The translations under genes and the position numbers were made by a program. This document shows, piece by piece, positions 1 to 6,990 of a stretch of 64,000 bases of DNA. This DNA comes from Candidatus Latescibacterota bacterium. Lineage in GTDB: Bacteria > Latescibacterota > UBA2968. Within the stretch, counting starts at the first letter, position 1, and every line of letters begins with the position of its first letter. The notes below the pieces were generated by a model, which had not been told where the DNA came from, made no database searches, and saw only the letters and a list, made by a program, of their open reading frames with translations. The DNA is taken from contig JAJEDY010000005.1 in NCBI GenBank assembly GCA_022821275.1, positions 1 to 64,000 of the forward strand, read 5' to 3'.

Positions 1-41
1 ACTGTTTGGATCGCTTCGGCAATTTGAGGTATCTTATTCAT
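1..41 (-). CDS. 5' end of an unidentified gene, cut by the window edge
   Basis: An ATG on the minus strand at 41 opens a reading frame (MNKIPQIAEAIQT...) that runs off the left edge. A GGAG lies about 9 nt upstream. The short N-terminus would suit a transposase, but 13 residues cannot identify it. Just upstream (44-117) an imperfect inverted repeat (gaggcaa ... ttgcctc) could be an IS end or a hairpin. Only the start codon and ribosome binding site are supported. Confidence 0.35.
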   Translation of the reverse strand, partial: MNKIPQIAEAIQT

Positions 42-132
42 GAGAGGCAACTCCTGTGAAGTTCATAACTGTCCACTTAACAGCATGATACTTCACGGTT
101 TGCCTCTTCTCAACCCTTAACTTGATGCACAT

Positions 133-154
133 GGGGCGAAAGGTTTTTCGCCCC
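133..154. repeat. Short palindrome (ggggcgaa ... ttcgcccc)
   Basis: An inverted repeat of 8 bp arms with a short A/T loop, in the non-coding stretch 118-275 downstream of cas6. A related GC-rich palindrome (gggcgaggcatgcctcgccc) is at 37261-37280. Both are preceded or followed by gtag/ctac, so they look like members of one REP-like family. A terminator role is possible but there is no clear T run. Confidence 0.5.
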
Positions 155-275
155 TACGGTCACTTCACTCCGTTGCAGGCTACGCCTATGCGCTGAGCAC
201 TTGCAGCACAACGCCAGTAAAGCTGACCGCTACCTATTCGCCTTTTATCTGTGTCCATCTGCGTTCATATGCGGA

Positions 276-1220
276 TCATGCTTCTTCCTCCAAACCATAT
301 TGCCCCATCCCAAAACTGGTCAATTTGCCAACGTGCATCGGTACGCCCAGGGCCAGTAGCGGGTGGAATTTTGTCATGTCGCCTTCAAAGACGACATCTC
401 CTGTGAAACCGCTCACGCTCATGCGTCGGTTCTTGCGGTTTGAATACCGTTCCCATGTGCGCCAAGTCAAATTGTGGGATGTGGTTTGAACATGCTCTGC
501 CGCTGCGATATAGTCGGCATAATTTATATCTGGCGGTCCATCTGCGTGAAATGCGGCCAATGCCGAATACCGCCGCAATAGTCCGCGTACGAGTACGGGA
601 AAATCCAATCCCCGTTGCAACTGCCGGTCCGCTTTGAGTTGTGTGGGCGTTACAAAGGAGAGGCGAACTCGAGGGCCTATCTCTTTGTGCATCAGATCCT
701 GCGCTGTCAGATGGGGTACATCTTGTTGTAACATCTCGCTCGTCCCGTCGTACACTTCTTGCCATGTTCCATCCACATGCAAGGCTTCGCCTGAAATGAG
801 ATCGCATTTGCCGCGTCCGCGTCCAATACCCGTGTCTCCCATTCGCTGGAATGTGTAGATGAAATAGGGCATGTAATTCAATGCGCGGCCTATCAAAGTC
901 AAGCCAATGGCAAATTTATCGCCCGGCGCGTAATCGGTTTTGGTCTCCAGTGGTGGTTCGATCAGATATGGATGGGGTGCCTCGCTATACCCGCGAAAAA
1001 TGCCCTGTGCATTCTCCACGGGTGTGTCAAATATGTATGGGTACACGCATTGCGTCCGAACCAGACATCGCTCGCACTCGCCGTGTTGCACAATACAAAC
1101 CGCACGCTTAAATGACACACCAAAAGCCCCGCGAAATGTAGAGCCTTTATAGGGTGGCAGGTGTAGATTGCCTCGTGCTTTGAAGTGCAAGCGCATATAT
1201 GCGAATTCAAGTGTAAACAT
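276..1220 (-). CDS. cas6: Cas6-family CRISPR RNA processing endoribonuclease
   Basis: About 314 residues. Cas6 is the RAMP-fold nuclease that cuts pre-crRNA within repeats. The C-terminus has the glycine-rich RAMP loop (VGKLTSFGMGQYGL), and the N-terminal third has a Cys cluster (C-x2-C-x5-C, then PYIFDTP) typical of the large PF10040-type Cas6 group often found with type III systems. The ATG at 1220 follows AAAGGAG with ideal spacing, so it is preferred to the TTG one codon earlier. No other cas gene and no repeat-spacer array is visible in the window, so this is an orphan here. A sigma-54 type promoter lies 330 bp upstream, next to a CARF-containing sigma-54 activator gene on the same strand. 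The family call is strong; activity on a local array cannot be judged. Confidence 0.85.
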   Translation of the reverse strand: MFTLEFAYMRLHFKARGNLHLPPYKGSTFRGAFGVSFKRAVCIVQHGECERCLVRTQCVYPYIFDTPVENAQGIFRGYSEAPHPYLIEPPLETKTDYAPGDKFAIGLTLIGRALNYMPYFIYTFQRMGDTGIGRGRGKCDLISGEALHVDGTWQEVYDGTSEMLQQDVPHLTAQDLMHKEIGPRVRLSFVTPTQLKADRQLQRGLDFPVLVRGLLRRYSALAAFHADGPPDINYADYIAAAEHVQTTSHNLTWRTWERYSNRKNRRMSVSGFTGDVVFEGDMTKFHPLLALGVPMHVGKLTSFGMGQYGLEEEA

Positions 1221-1255
1221 CAATATCTCCTTTGTATGATGGAACTATAAAACTC

Positions 1256-1532
1256 TAAGCCATCACGCACAGCGCGCTATTCCGTCAACCGCTGTCCTCC
1301 TTGTTTGCATTCAACTTTGAAGGTCACTACATATCGTCTATTCACCTGAGCAATTTGCGCTGTGCCAGCCCCTCGGCGTTTGAGAGCGGCATTTTTTGCC
1401 TACTTTTTTTTGCTGAAAAAAAAAGTAGGTCGCCGCACGCCGCAGGCATGGCGCAGCCACATGCATAAAAAGAAAAATCTAAAAAAAGCTTGATACGTCG
1501 TTGTACCACAACACAAGAATTATGCACACTCC
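1256..1532 (-). repeat. Dispersed structured repeat, copy 1 (cas6 leader)
   Basis: This non-coding stretch shares blocks with 42386-42637: an outer block (aagccatc-cgcacagcgcg), a central block (ttgcgctgtgccagcccctc and following), a long hairpin (1399-1429), and a distal block ending gaattatgcacac. The hairpin stem is CCTAC/GTAGG plus an A/T run here and CCGAC/GTCGG in the other copy, which is a compensatory change. Short frames across it translate to junk such as KSRQKMPLSNAEG and are not genes. It would form most of the 5' leader of a cas6 transcript started at the sigma-54 promoter near 1534. Confidence 0.75.
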
Positions 1533-1543
1533 TCAATTATATA

Positions 1544-1560
1544 TGCAATCTGTGTGCCAA
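1544..1560 (-). promoter_or_regulatory. Sigma-54 (-24/-12) promoter for cas6
   Basis: The minus strand reads TTGGCACACAGATTGCA. It matches the sigma-54 consensus TGGCAC-N5-TTGCW with exact spacing (GG and GC separated by 10 nt). Transcription would start near 1534 and run toward cas6, giving a leader of about 310 nt. It sits just downstream of the regulator gene's terminator and 100-200 bp from three palindromes, the normal geometry for an activator that works through DNA looping. Confidence 0.75.
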
Positions 1561-1564
1561 ACAC

Positions 1565-1593
1565 AAAAAAATCTCCGATTTTTCCTCAGAGAT
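1565..1593 (-). terminator. Rho-independent terminator of the CARF-sigma-54 regulator gene
   Basis: Near-complementary arms 1571-1578 and 1586-1593 (ATCTCCGA with TCAGAGAT, 7 of 8 paired) are followed on the minus strand by a T run at 1570-1565. This separates the regulator transcript from the sigma-54 promoter that begins 5 nt further on. Confidence 0.6.
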
Positions 1594-1657
1594 CAAAAAA
1601 AACAACAGGTTGTGTGATATTTTTTGAAACAGGAAATGGACAGAAATATGTTCAACC

Positions 1658-1761
1658 GTGCAAATATACACACGTTTTTTATGCGAAAAAACAAAAAAAT
1701 AAATGCTATACCAGCATGTCGGGTCAATGTGCATTTTTGCACGCGGTGTGCAATTATACAC
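1658..1761. promoter_or_regulatory. Three palindromic candidate upstream activator sites
   Basis: Three 14-bp sites fit GTGCA-N4-TRCAC: 1658-1671 (GTGCAAATATACAC), 1729-1742 (GTGCATTTTTGCAC, a perfect palindrome) and 1748-1761 (GTGCAATTATACAC). The last two centres are 19 bp apart, close to two helical turns. All lie 100-200 bp upstream of the sigma-54 promoter, in the gap between the regulator stop codon and cas6. That the Fis-type HTH of the neighbouring regulator binds them is inference. Confidence 0.65.
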
Positions 1762-1779
1762 GCTTTTCTCACGCGATGC

Positions 1780-3453
1780 TTACGACGGCTTTCGAGTCAA
1801 GCCATATTCTTTGGCTCTTCTACTCAGCGTTGATCGGTCCATACTTAGCATCTTCGCGGCGTGTGCAATAATTCCCTGCTTTTGTGCCAGCGCGTCTTGA
1901 ATGATCTTTTTCTCAAATTGCGCCACCTGCTCGTCGAACGTACCGTTACCCGTGTCTAAATCTGTTGATTCAATGATCTGCCTGGATAAGTCTTCCTTGT
2001 GTACTCGAAACGCACTCTGAGGTGCGGCAATAACGATGCGCTCAACTACATTTTCAAGCTCGCGCACATTGCCCGGCCAGGTATAGTGACACAAGGCGTC
2101 TATGGCTGTGGCATCAAAGCCCACGACATTGCGTTTGTATTTCTGGTTAAACTGTTCACAAAATAAATCAATCAACTGGGGTATATCTTCACGTCGTTCT
2201 CGTAACGGTGGCATGTAAATGGTCAAAACATTGAGGCGATACAACAAGTCTTCTCGGAAAGTTCCTTCTTGAACCATGGTTTTCAAGTCGCGGTTGGTCG
2301 CTGCTACAATGCGTACATCAACATCTTCCTCTTGTTTATCACTACCAACAGCACGCACTTTATTTTCTTGTAATACGCGCAATAGTTTCGCCTGCCCTTC
2401 AGATGATAAGTCTCCGACTTCATCGAGGAAAAGAGTGCCGCCATTAGCTGCGCGAAAAGCACCCTTACGCGGCCCGGCTTGTCCGGTATAAGCACCTTTA
2501 ACTGCACCAAATAGTTCTACATCCAAAAGCTCACTCGGCATTGCACTGCAGTTAATCGGTATGAATGGTTGATCTTTTCTTATACTCTGCTCATGCAGTG
2601 CTTCAACTGCCCGTTCTTTACCTGTTCCCGTTTCACCCAAAATCAGCACGGTTGCACCATCTGCATCAGCAGCTTGTCGAATCTGATCTTTGACTTTCTG
2701 CATTGCAAAACCATTTCCGATCAAGCCACCAGCATTGCCCGATGTTTCTCTCAGTCGCTTGTTCTCTGCTCTTAGACGCGGAACACGCCTCACTTCTGCT
2801 TGTGTTTTCTGTAGAATTCGATCATAACTTTCATCGTCGAATACGGATATATCTCTTACGGATACATAGGGCAATTCAGCCAATTCAATACGCACATCAG
2901 CAGTAGAAATTTTTTGTCCGTCTGATGTACGAATTTGCGCTTCGCGGACTGGTGGAAAGAAAAAATCGCGATTCATTTCAATCTCTGGCGGCGTGACCAG
3001 CACATGATACAGGCGGTCTTGTGGGCGACCAAAAAATTGAATAGCAGCTCCGAGCAAATATCCCATTGACTTACGGCCGCCTGCAAGCGAGCAGTGTAAG
3101 GCGACATGGGCATCCTTAGTCCAATCCTCAATCCATCGGAAAAGTTGGTCCCTGGCCAGGCGATTATCTTCCGAGGTGCGGATATCGTCTAAGAAATCGC
3201 CTTCAGCATCTTCAAATACGCGGATATGATCGGCGTCGAAAGCGACTGTATTGGGATCGATATTGTAATCCGACAGCATTTTTTCAAATCGACCTTCGTC
3301 CAAAAGGCGTTTCTGACAGGTTTTTTGTCCTACTGTTGTCGTTATCACAAATACTTCATCAATGAGCACGCCGTGGTCGATACGCAATGCCCAGAAGGTT
3401 TCTGTCATAACTTGTGGTGTGTTGCCAACTACAGCGACCAATTTGTGTTGCAT
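1780..3453 (-). CDS. CARF-domain sigma-54 transcription activator (NE0113-type CARF / AAA+ / Fis HTH)
   Basis: About 557 residues in three parts. Residues 1-200 match the CRISPR-associated NE0113 family, a CARF Rossmann domain that senses cyclic oligonucleotides: VVGNTPQVMTETFWAL, a DIRTSEDN segment, SLAGGRKSMG and FFGRPQDRLYHVLV. A linker leads to a sigma-54 interaction AAA+ module: Walker A GETGTGKE (about 273-280), a GAYTGQ loop in place of GAFTGA (about 320-325), Walker B GGTLFLDEVGD, and an arginine-finger region FREDLLYRLNV. The C-terminus is a Fis-type HTH (AAKMLSMDRSTLSRRAKEYGL). The ATG at 3453 has AAGAGGA 7 nt upstream and is preferred to the ATG at 3474. RtcR has the same general architecture and controls RNA repair genes. 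Here the neighbour is cas6, with a -24/-12 promoter and palindromic sites between the genes. The architecture is clear; ligand and targets are inferred. Confidence 0.9.
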   Translation of the reverse strand: MQHKLVAVVGNTPQVMTETFWALRIDHGVLIDEVFVITTTVGQKTCQKRLLDEGRFEKMLSDYNIDPNTVAFDADHIRVFEDAEGDFLDDIRTSEDNRLARDQLFRWIEDWTKDAHVALHCSLAGGRKSMGYLLGAAIQFFGRPQDRLYHVLVTPPEIEMNRDFFFPPVREAQIRTSDGQKISTADVRIELAELPYVSVRDISVFDDESYDRILQKTQAEVRRVPRLRAENKRLRETSGNAGGLIGNGFAMQKVKDQIRQAADADGATVLILGETGTGKERAVEALHEQSIRKDQPFIPINCSAMPSELLDVELFGAVKGAYTGQAGPRKGAFRAANGGTLFLDEVGDLSSEGQAKLLRVLQENKVRAVGSDKQEEDVDVRIVAATNRDLKTMVQEGTFREDLLYRLNVLTIYMPPLRERREDIPQLIDLFCEQFNQKYKRNVVGFDATAIDALCHYTWPGNVRELENVVERIVIAAPQSAFRVHKEDLSRQIIESTDLDTGNGTFDEQVAQFEKKIIQDALAQKQGIIAHAAKMLSMDRSTLSRRAKEYGLTRKPS

Positions 3454-3516
3454 ATCGTTATCCTCTTGAGACATCTCATTGACTTTTGTAGTATAACACC
3501 GTACTCTTAAAATTTC

Positions 3517-3658
3517 GTAATTATTTAGGTTCTTGTGGTCGCGTAGGAGGGAAATCCTTTTCCCGACCTTGATCGCGGCAGGGATGCCGCTCCTACAGCA
3601 TCCTTTTGTGTTTTTTGTGCATTTTGTGGCTATTCATTCAAATGACCTAAACAGTTAC
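3517..3658. mobile_element. 142-bp MITE with 8-bp target site duplication
   Basis: The ends are 14-bp inverted repeats (3517-3530 and 3645-3658, 12 of 14 complementary). The element is flanked by direct repeats aaaatttc at 3509-3516 and 3659-3666. A second copy of the surrounding DNA at 12200-12230 has a single aaaatttc and no insert, so the empty site is preserved in the window. An internal inverted repeat (gtaggag ... ctcctac) occupies the middle. It encodes nothing and lies upstream of the CARF regulator gene. Confidence 0.8.
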
Positions 3659-3694
3659 AAAATTTCAATCTATGACTGTTTGTAATACGTACCA

Positions 3695-3931
3695 ATGGAA
3701 AGAGAAATGGAAACAACACTTGATGTGGCGGGATTGCCTGAAGAGCGAATACAATATCTCAAAATTCTCGTTGCGATTTGGAAAGCGCGGGGTGAGTATA
3801 ACGATGGACTACAGCCCATTATCAAGCGAAAGGTAGCTCCGTCGGAATTTATTGTGAAGGATTCTGATGTTGTTGGCGGTGAAGTGACCCGAGCAATGGC
3901 GTATTTGGACACTTTCTTTCTTACTGACTGA
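3695..3931 (+). CDS. Small acidic protein of unknown function, possibly antitoxin-like
   Basis: 78 residues from ATG 3695; a second ATG at 3707 (METTLDVAGLPEERIQYLKI...) is equally possible because purine-rich sequence lies before both. The N-terminus, beginning with a short beta-like segment and then LPEE plus a helix, recalls small antitoxins, but no family is recognised and no toxin gene follows. The region upstream is duplicated near 12230-12280, where the reading frame is destroyed. Confidence 0.4.
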   Translation: MEREMETTLDVAGLPEERIQYLKILVAIWKARGEYNDGLQPIIKRKVAPSEFIVKDSDVVGGEVTRAMAYLDTFFLTD

Positions 3932-3970
3932 CGTTACGCAGATACACAATATAGGCATAATATAATGCGC

Positions 3971-4081
3971 CTGTCATTCTGAGCGGAGCGCAGCGGAGTC
4001 GAAGAATCTACTACCACCTATTCTATTACCTTCGGGTGTAAAAGATGCTTCGTCAGCCTGACGGCTTCCTCAGCATGACAG
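3971..4081. repeat. 111-bp palindromic-ended repeat (ctgtcattctgag ends)
   Basis: Inverted ends ctgtcattctgag (3971-3983) and ctcagcatgacag (4069-4081) match at 12 of 13 positions. The element contains the agcggagtcgaagaatct motif seen in many dispersed bacterial repeats. It abuts the 3' end of a broken secreted-protein gene. Together with the pseudogene it accounts for most of the 465-bp gap 3932-4396; nothing else is evident there. Confidence 0.6.
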
Positions 4082-4086
4082 AAACG

Positions 4087-4306
4087 CGAAACATGCGTAA
4101 CATCAGATAGTAAGAATCACCAGGCTGATATTTTTCTTCGGGCGGCGGCACCGTGTAGTCCGGTCTGTCGTTGGCCATGTATTCAAAGGCGTTCTTCTCA
4201 TTGCTCCAGTGGGTGACAATGGGAAGTTCATGCTGGATGGGTTCTTGGGCTCTGACACTCGTGATCAGGTCAAAGCAACGATTGCGATAATGAAGATCTC
4301 ATTCAT
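4087..4306 (-). pseudogene. Frameshifted, truncated gene for a secreted protein
   Basis: ATG 4306 follows AGGAGATATTTC and opens a signal peptide (MNEIFIIAIVAL) that hits TGA after 13 codons. Shifting frame by one base near 4267 restores LITSVRAQEPIQHELPIVTH and a further 40 residues, including an Ala-x-Ala-like cleavage site before QEP. The frame then runs into the 111-bp repeat. The family is not recognised. Confidence 0.55.
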
Positions 4307-4396
4307 GAAATATCTCCTGTGTTCATGTTCGCCGAGATTGCCCATATGGTTGTTTTTTCTTTTTTGGTGCGCGGAAATTATTCCGCTGCTCGACCG

Positions 4397-5635
4397 CTAC
4401 TCAAGATGATCGCCAATGCCGTTCTTGTTTTTATCTGTAACGCCGGAGAGGGGATGCTCCACCACCGCTTTCCAGGCGATTTCGCGGAAAATTTCGTCAA
4501 GGTCGGCGCTTAGGAAACTCGGATTCCTATTGAACTTGATAGGCGCTGAAATGAGTTCGGGGGATTTGCCGTAGAGCGTGGCGTAGAAGACATAGCCCTC
4601 CAGGCGGTCGAAGCCGGGCCCCAAGTGGCCGCGTTGGTCTGCCCAGATAGAACTTTCTTTTCCGCCAATGACCTTATACAGGCCTTCTACGCCGGGAAGC
4701 TCTCCTCGGATGAAGCGTTTGGCCGCCTCCGTCATGGCGGCGCGCGTCGGCAAGATGTAGACTTCATCGGTTGATTCGCGCAGCGTTTTCACGAAGTCCG
4801 CAAAGCCAGTGTTTACAGGGGCGTTGAGCTGATCGAAGACCGCATCGGTGAAGAACGCTTCAGACTCCGGGTTTCCTTTCCGATTGAAGACTCTCTGGAC
4901 CTGAGATAGCGTGGGCCAGCCGTCGATGAGAAAAAACTTCATGCCGGGATTGTATTGTTCGCAGAAATCGATCCAGCACGTGTAAAATTCCGGACGATCA
5001 CCGACGTAGGGTCCCCAGATCATCGCCTCCCATTCCGCGTTGGAAATAGCAGACAGCAGTTTGGGCAGGGGCTTGCCGTCGAATTGGAAGATGCCATTTT
5101 CCTGCTCCCATTTGTAGCGAACGCTGCCCCTTTCCCCGCCGCCGTTATGCAGGCAAAAGGGCTGCTCGAACCCGGCGGCACGGGTGATGGCGAGTAAGGT
5201 TCTGTAGCCGGGCGCAGTGAAGCTGTGGCCCGTGCCCACGATGCGCATGATGCCGTCGGCAGGCTTGGGAAAGGAAAGGGCGTCGCCCGCATCCACATAA
5301 CTTCGACCCGCAGGGCCGCGCTTATAAATTGCCATAATCTCATCAGGCGTCTTAAAGCTTACCGCGTGCGGCGGGAATTCATCCTTCTCCCAGCCGGGAT
5401 GAAATCTCCCCTTCCATTGCGCTGCTGCGGCCTCAGCTTGCTCCTTGTGCGCGCGTGCGGCCTTGATCTCCTCTGCGGTCAGCTTGCCATCGCCATCCGC
5501 ATCCGCGCCGGGATGTTGCCTGAGGAATCGAGACAGTTCTTCTTCGGAGAACTGTTGCGCTTGCGCATTCGAGAAGGGTGCGGCCGCCACCAGGGCGAGG
5601 ATCGCTAAGAGTAGGATTGGGCGTTGTTTGTTCAT
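4397..5635 (-). CDS. Secreted protein with N-terminal EF-hand, SGNH-like features
   Basis: 412 residues, ATG preceded by AGGAGG. A signal peptide (MNKQRPILLLAILALVAAAP to NAQAQQ) is followed by a canonical calcium loop DADGDGKLTAEE and, at the C-terminus, a second Ca-type loop DKNKNGIGDHLE. The middle has GTGHSFTAPGYRTLL near residue 140, reminiscent of the first block of SGNH hydrolases, but the catalytic set is not confirmed. Such proteins are common in glycan-degrading Planctomycetes-like bacteria. It stands alone between a pseudogene and an IS. Export is supported; enzymatic function is not established. Confidence 0.6.
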   Translation of the reverse strand: MNKQRPILLLAILALVAAAPFSNAQAQQFSEEELSRFLRQHPGADADGDGKLTAEEIKAARAHKEQAEAAAAQWKGRFHPGWEKDEFPPHAVSFKTPDEIMAIYKRGPAGRSYVDAGDALSFPKPADGIMRIVGTGHSFTAPGYRTLLAITRAAGFEQPFCLHNGGGERGSVRYKWEQENGIFQFDGKPLPKLLSAISNAEWEAMIWGPYVGDRPEFYTCWIDFCEQYNPGMKFFLIDGWPTLSQVQRVFNRKGNPESEAFFTDAVFDQLNAPVNTGFADFVKTLRESTDEVYILPTRAAMTEAAKRFIRGELPGVEGLYKVIGGKESSIWADQRGHLGPGFDRLEGYVFYATLYGKSPELISAPIKFNRNPSFLSADLDEIFREIAWKAVVEHPLSGVTDKNKNGIGDHLE

Positions 5636-5774
5636 GGTTCCTCCTTATTCTCCAGCCCGTAAAACCCACAGCCTTTAGGTGTGGGATAAAAGGGCTTACG
5701 GTTTGGCGTGCTTTAGCACGGGTTGGGCGGCAAAAAACCTTGCTAAAGCACCGTAGGTTGAGTATATTTTTTCT

Positions 5775-5873
5775 GTCCTCTGAAAAGAAAACCGAAAGCA
5801 TTTTTTGTGTCTATAACAGCCCGTTTTGGTCTGATAGCTTTCGGCTTTCAGAGGACAACCAGAGCGGGCTGTT
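5775..5873 (+). ncRNA. Predicted H-type pseudoknot in the 5' region of tnpB
   Basis: Stem 1 pairs 5775-5785 with 5846-5856 (11 bp, perfect) and 5792-5799 with 5837-5844 (8 bp, perfect). Stem 2 pairs 5815-5823, in the loop of stem 1, with 5865-5873 after stem 1 (9 bp, perfect), plus 5827-5830 with 5858-5861. The crossing order makes a pseudoknot. It ends 16 nt before the tnpB ATG, where no Shine-Dalgarno sequence is seen, so it may control tnpB translation or be a separate RNA. Function is inference. Confidence 0.6.
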
Positions 5874-5889
5874 TCTTTAGTGGTTGTCC

Positions 5890-6990
5890 ATGTATCTGAC
5901 CTATAAATACAAGCTGTATAGTCGCTGTGATCGCAATAAGTATCTCCACCAAGATATAGACGCCTTTGCTGGTGTGTATAATCACTTCATTGCCCTGCAC
6001 AAGCGGTACTATCGCATGTTCGGCAAGTACCCGGGCAAGTTCACATTGATCAAGCATTTGACAAAGCTGAAAAAGACCGCCCGCTTTGCTCATTGGTGCT
6101 TGTTGCCGTCTCAGGCATTGCAGAATGTGATCGAGCGCATAGACTTTGGCTATCAGAAGTTCTTTGCCAAAGACAACAAGCGACCGCCCACATTTCGGTC
6201 TCGCTTTCGGTACCTGTCCTATACACTCAAACAGGCTGGATACAAATTCCTTGACGGCAACAAGGTGCGTATAGGCAAGCGAGTCTTCAGATACCACAAA
6301 AGCAGAGACTTCGATACAGACAACATTAAGACGGTCACAATCAAGCGTGACCGCGCAGGTGATTTGTGGCTGTGTGTTGTTGCTCTGGCAGAAGGTATCA
6401 AGCAGGACATTGCCAAGACGGGTAAAACCGCAGGCTTTGACTTCGGCTTGAAAACATACCTCTTTGCCAGTGACGGCACACAAATACAATCGCCTTTGTT
6501 CTTTTCTCGTAATTCTCGTAAGGTCAAGCAAGCCAGCCGTAACCTGTCTCGCAAGCAGAAGGGCAGCAACAACCGCCACAGAGCAAGATTAACTCTTGCC
6601 AGGGTGCATAGGCGTGTAGCCAACCAGAGGCGAGAATACCACTGGTGGCTTGCCCACCACCTTTGCAAGCAATATGACGTTATGTGCTTTGAAAAGCTCA
6701 ATATCAAAGCCATGCAAAGGCTATGGGGCAGGAAAATTAGTGACCTCGGCTTCTTTGACTTCTTGGCCACACTCAAGTATGTCGCACAAAAGACGGGCAA
6801 AAAGGTTGTGCAACTTAAACAATGGTTGCCTACTTCTAAGACCTGCTCCGCTTGTGGCGCGGTCAAAGAAGACCTTGAACTACGAGACAGAACATTCCGT
6901 TGCGATTGTGGTTTCGTCATAGACAGAGACCTCAACGCAGCAATAAACATTCACAGGTGGGGACATCCACCTTTGGAGAAGGCGACGTAA
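5890..6990 (+). CDS. tnpB: TnpB RNA-guided nuclease (IS605-type)
   Basis: 366 residues from ATG 5890 (a TTG at 5884 is also in frame). The RuvC triad is complete: Asp184 in GFDFGLKTY, Glu268 in CFEKLNIK and Asp347 in DRDLNAA. The four-Cys zinc finger CSACG ... CDCG lies between the last two. The length is usual for compact TnpB. TnpB proteins use an RNA from the element's right end to cut DNA next to a target motif and so retain the IS. The gene appears intact although tnpA is missing. Its 5' side carries a long pseudoknot and no clear ribosome binding site. Confidence 0.9.
   Translation: MYLTYKYKLYSRCDRNKYLHQDIDAFAGVYNHFIALHKRYYRMFGKYPGKFTLIKHLTKLKKTARFAHWCLLPSQALQNVIERIDFGYQKFFAKDNKRPPTFRSRFRYLSYTLKQAGYKFLDGNKVRIGKRVFRYHKSRDFDTDNIKTVTIKRDRAGDLWLCVVALAEGIKQDIAKTGKTAGFDFGLKTYLFASDGTQIQSPLFFSRNSRKVKQASRNLSRKQKGSNNRHRARLTLARVHRRVANQRREYHWWLAHHLCKQYDVMCFEKLNIKAMQRLWGRKISDLGFFDFLATLKYVAQKTGKKVVQLKQWLPTSKTCSACGAVKEDLELRDRTFRCDCGFVIDRDLNAAINIHRWGHPPLEKAT

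Noticed and set aside
1350-1370. Second sigma-54-like site TGGCACAGCGCAAATTGC in the cas6 leader
   Set aside because: The gap between TGGCAC and TTGC is 8, not 5, and the sequence belongs to the dispersed repeat also found away from cas6.
1342-1536. A 64-codon minus-strand frame upstream of cas6
   Set aside because: It translates the dispersed hairpin repeat (homopolymer-rich, KSRQKMPLSNAEG), and the same text appears at 42386-42637; no ribosome site.
1-3700. CRISPR array next to cas6
   Set aside because: No direct repeats of 25-40 bp with regular spacing were found on either side.
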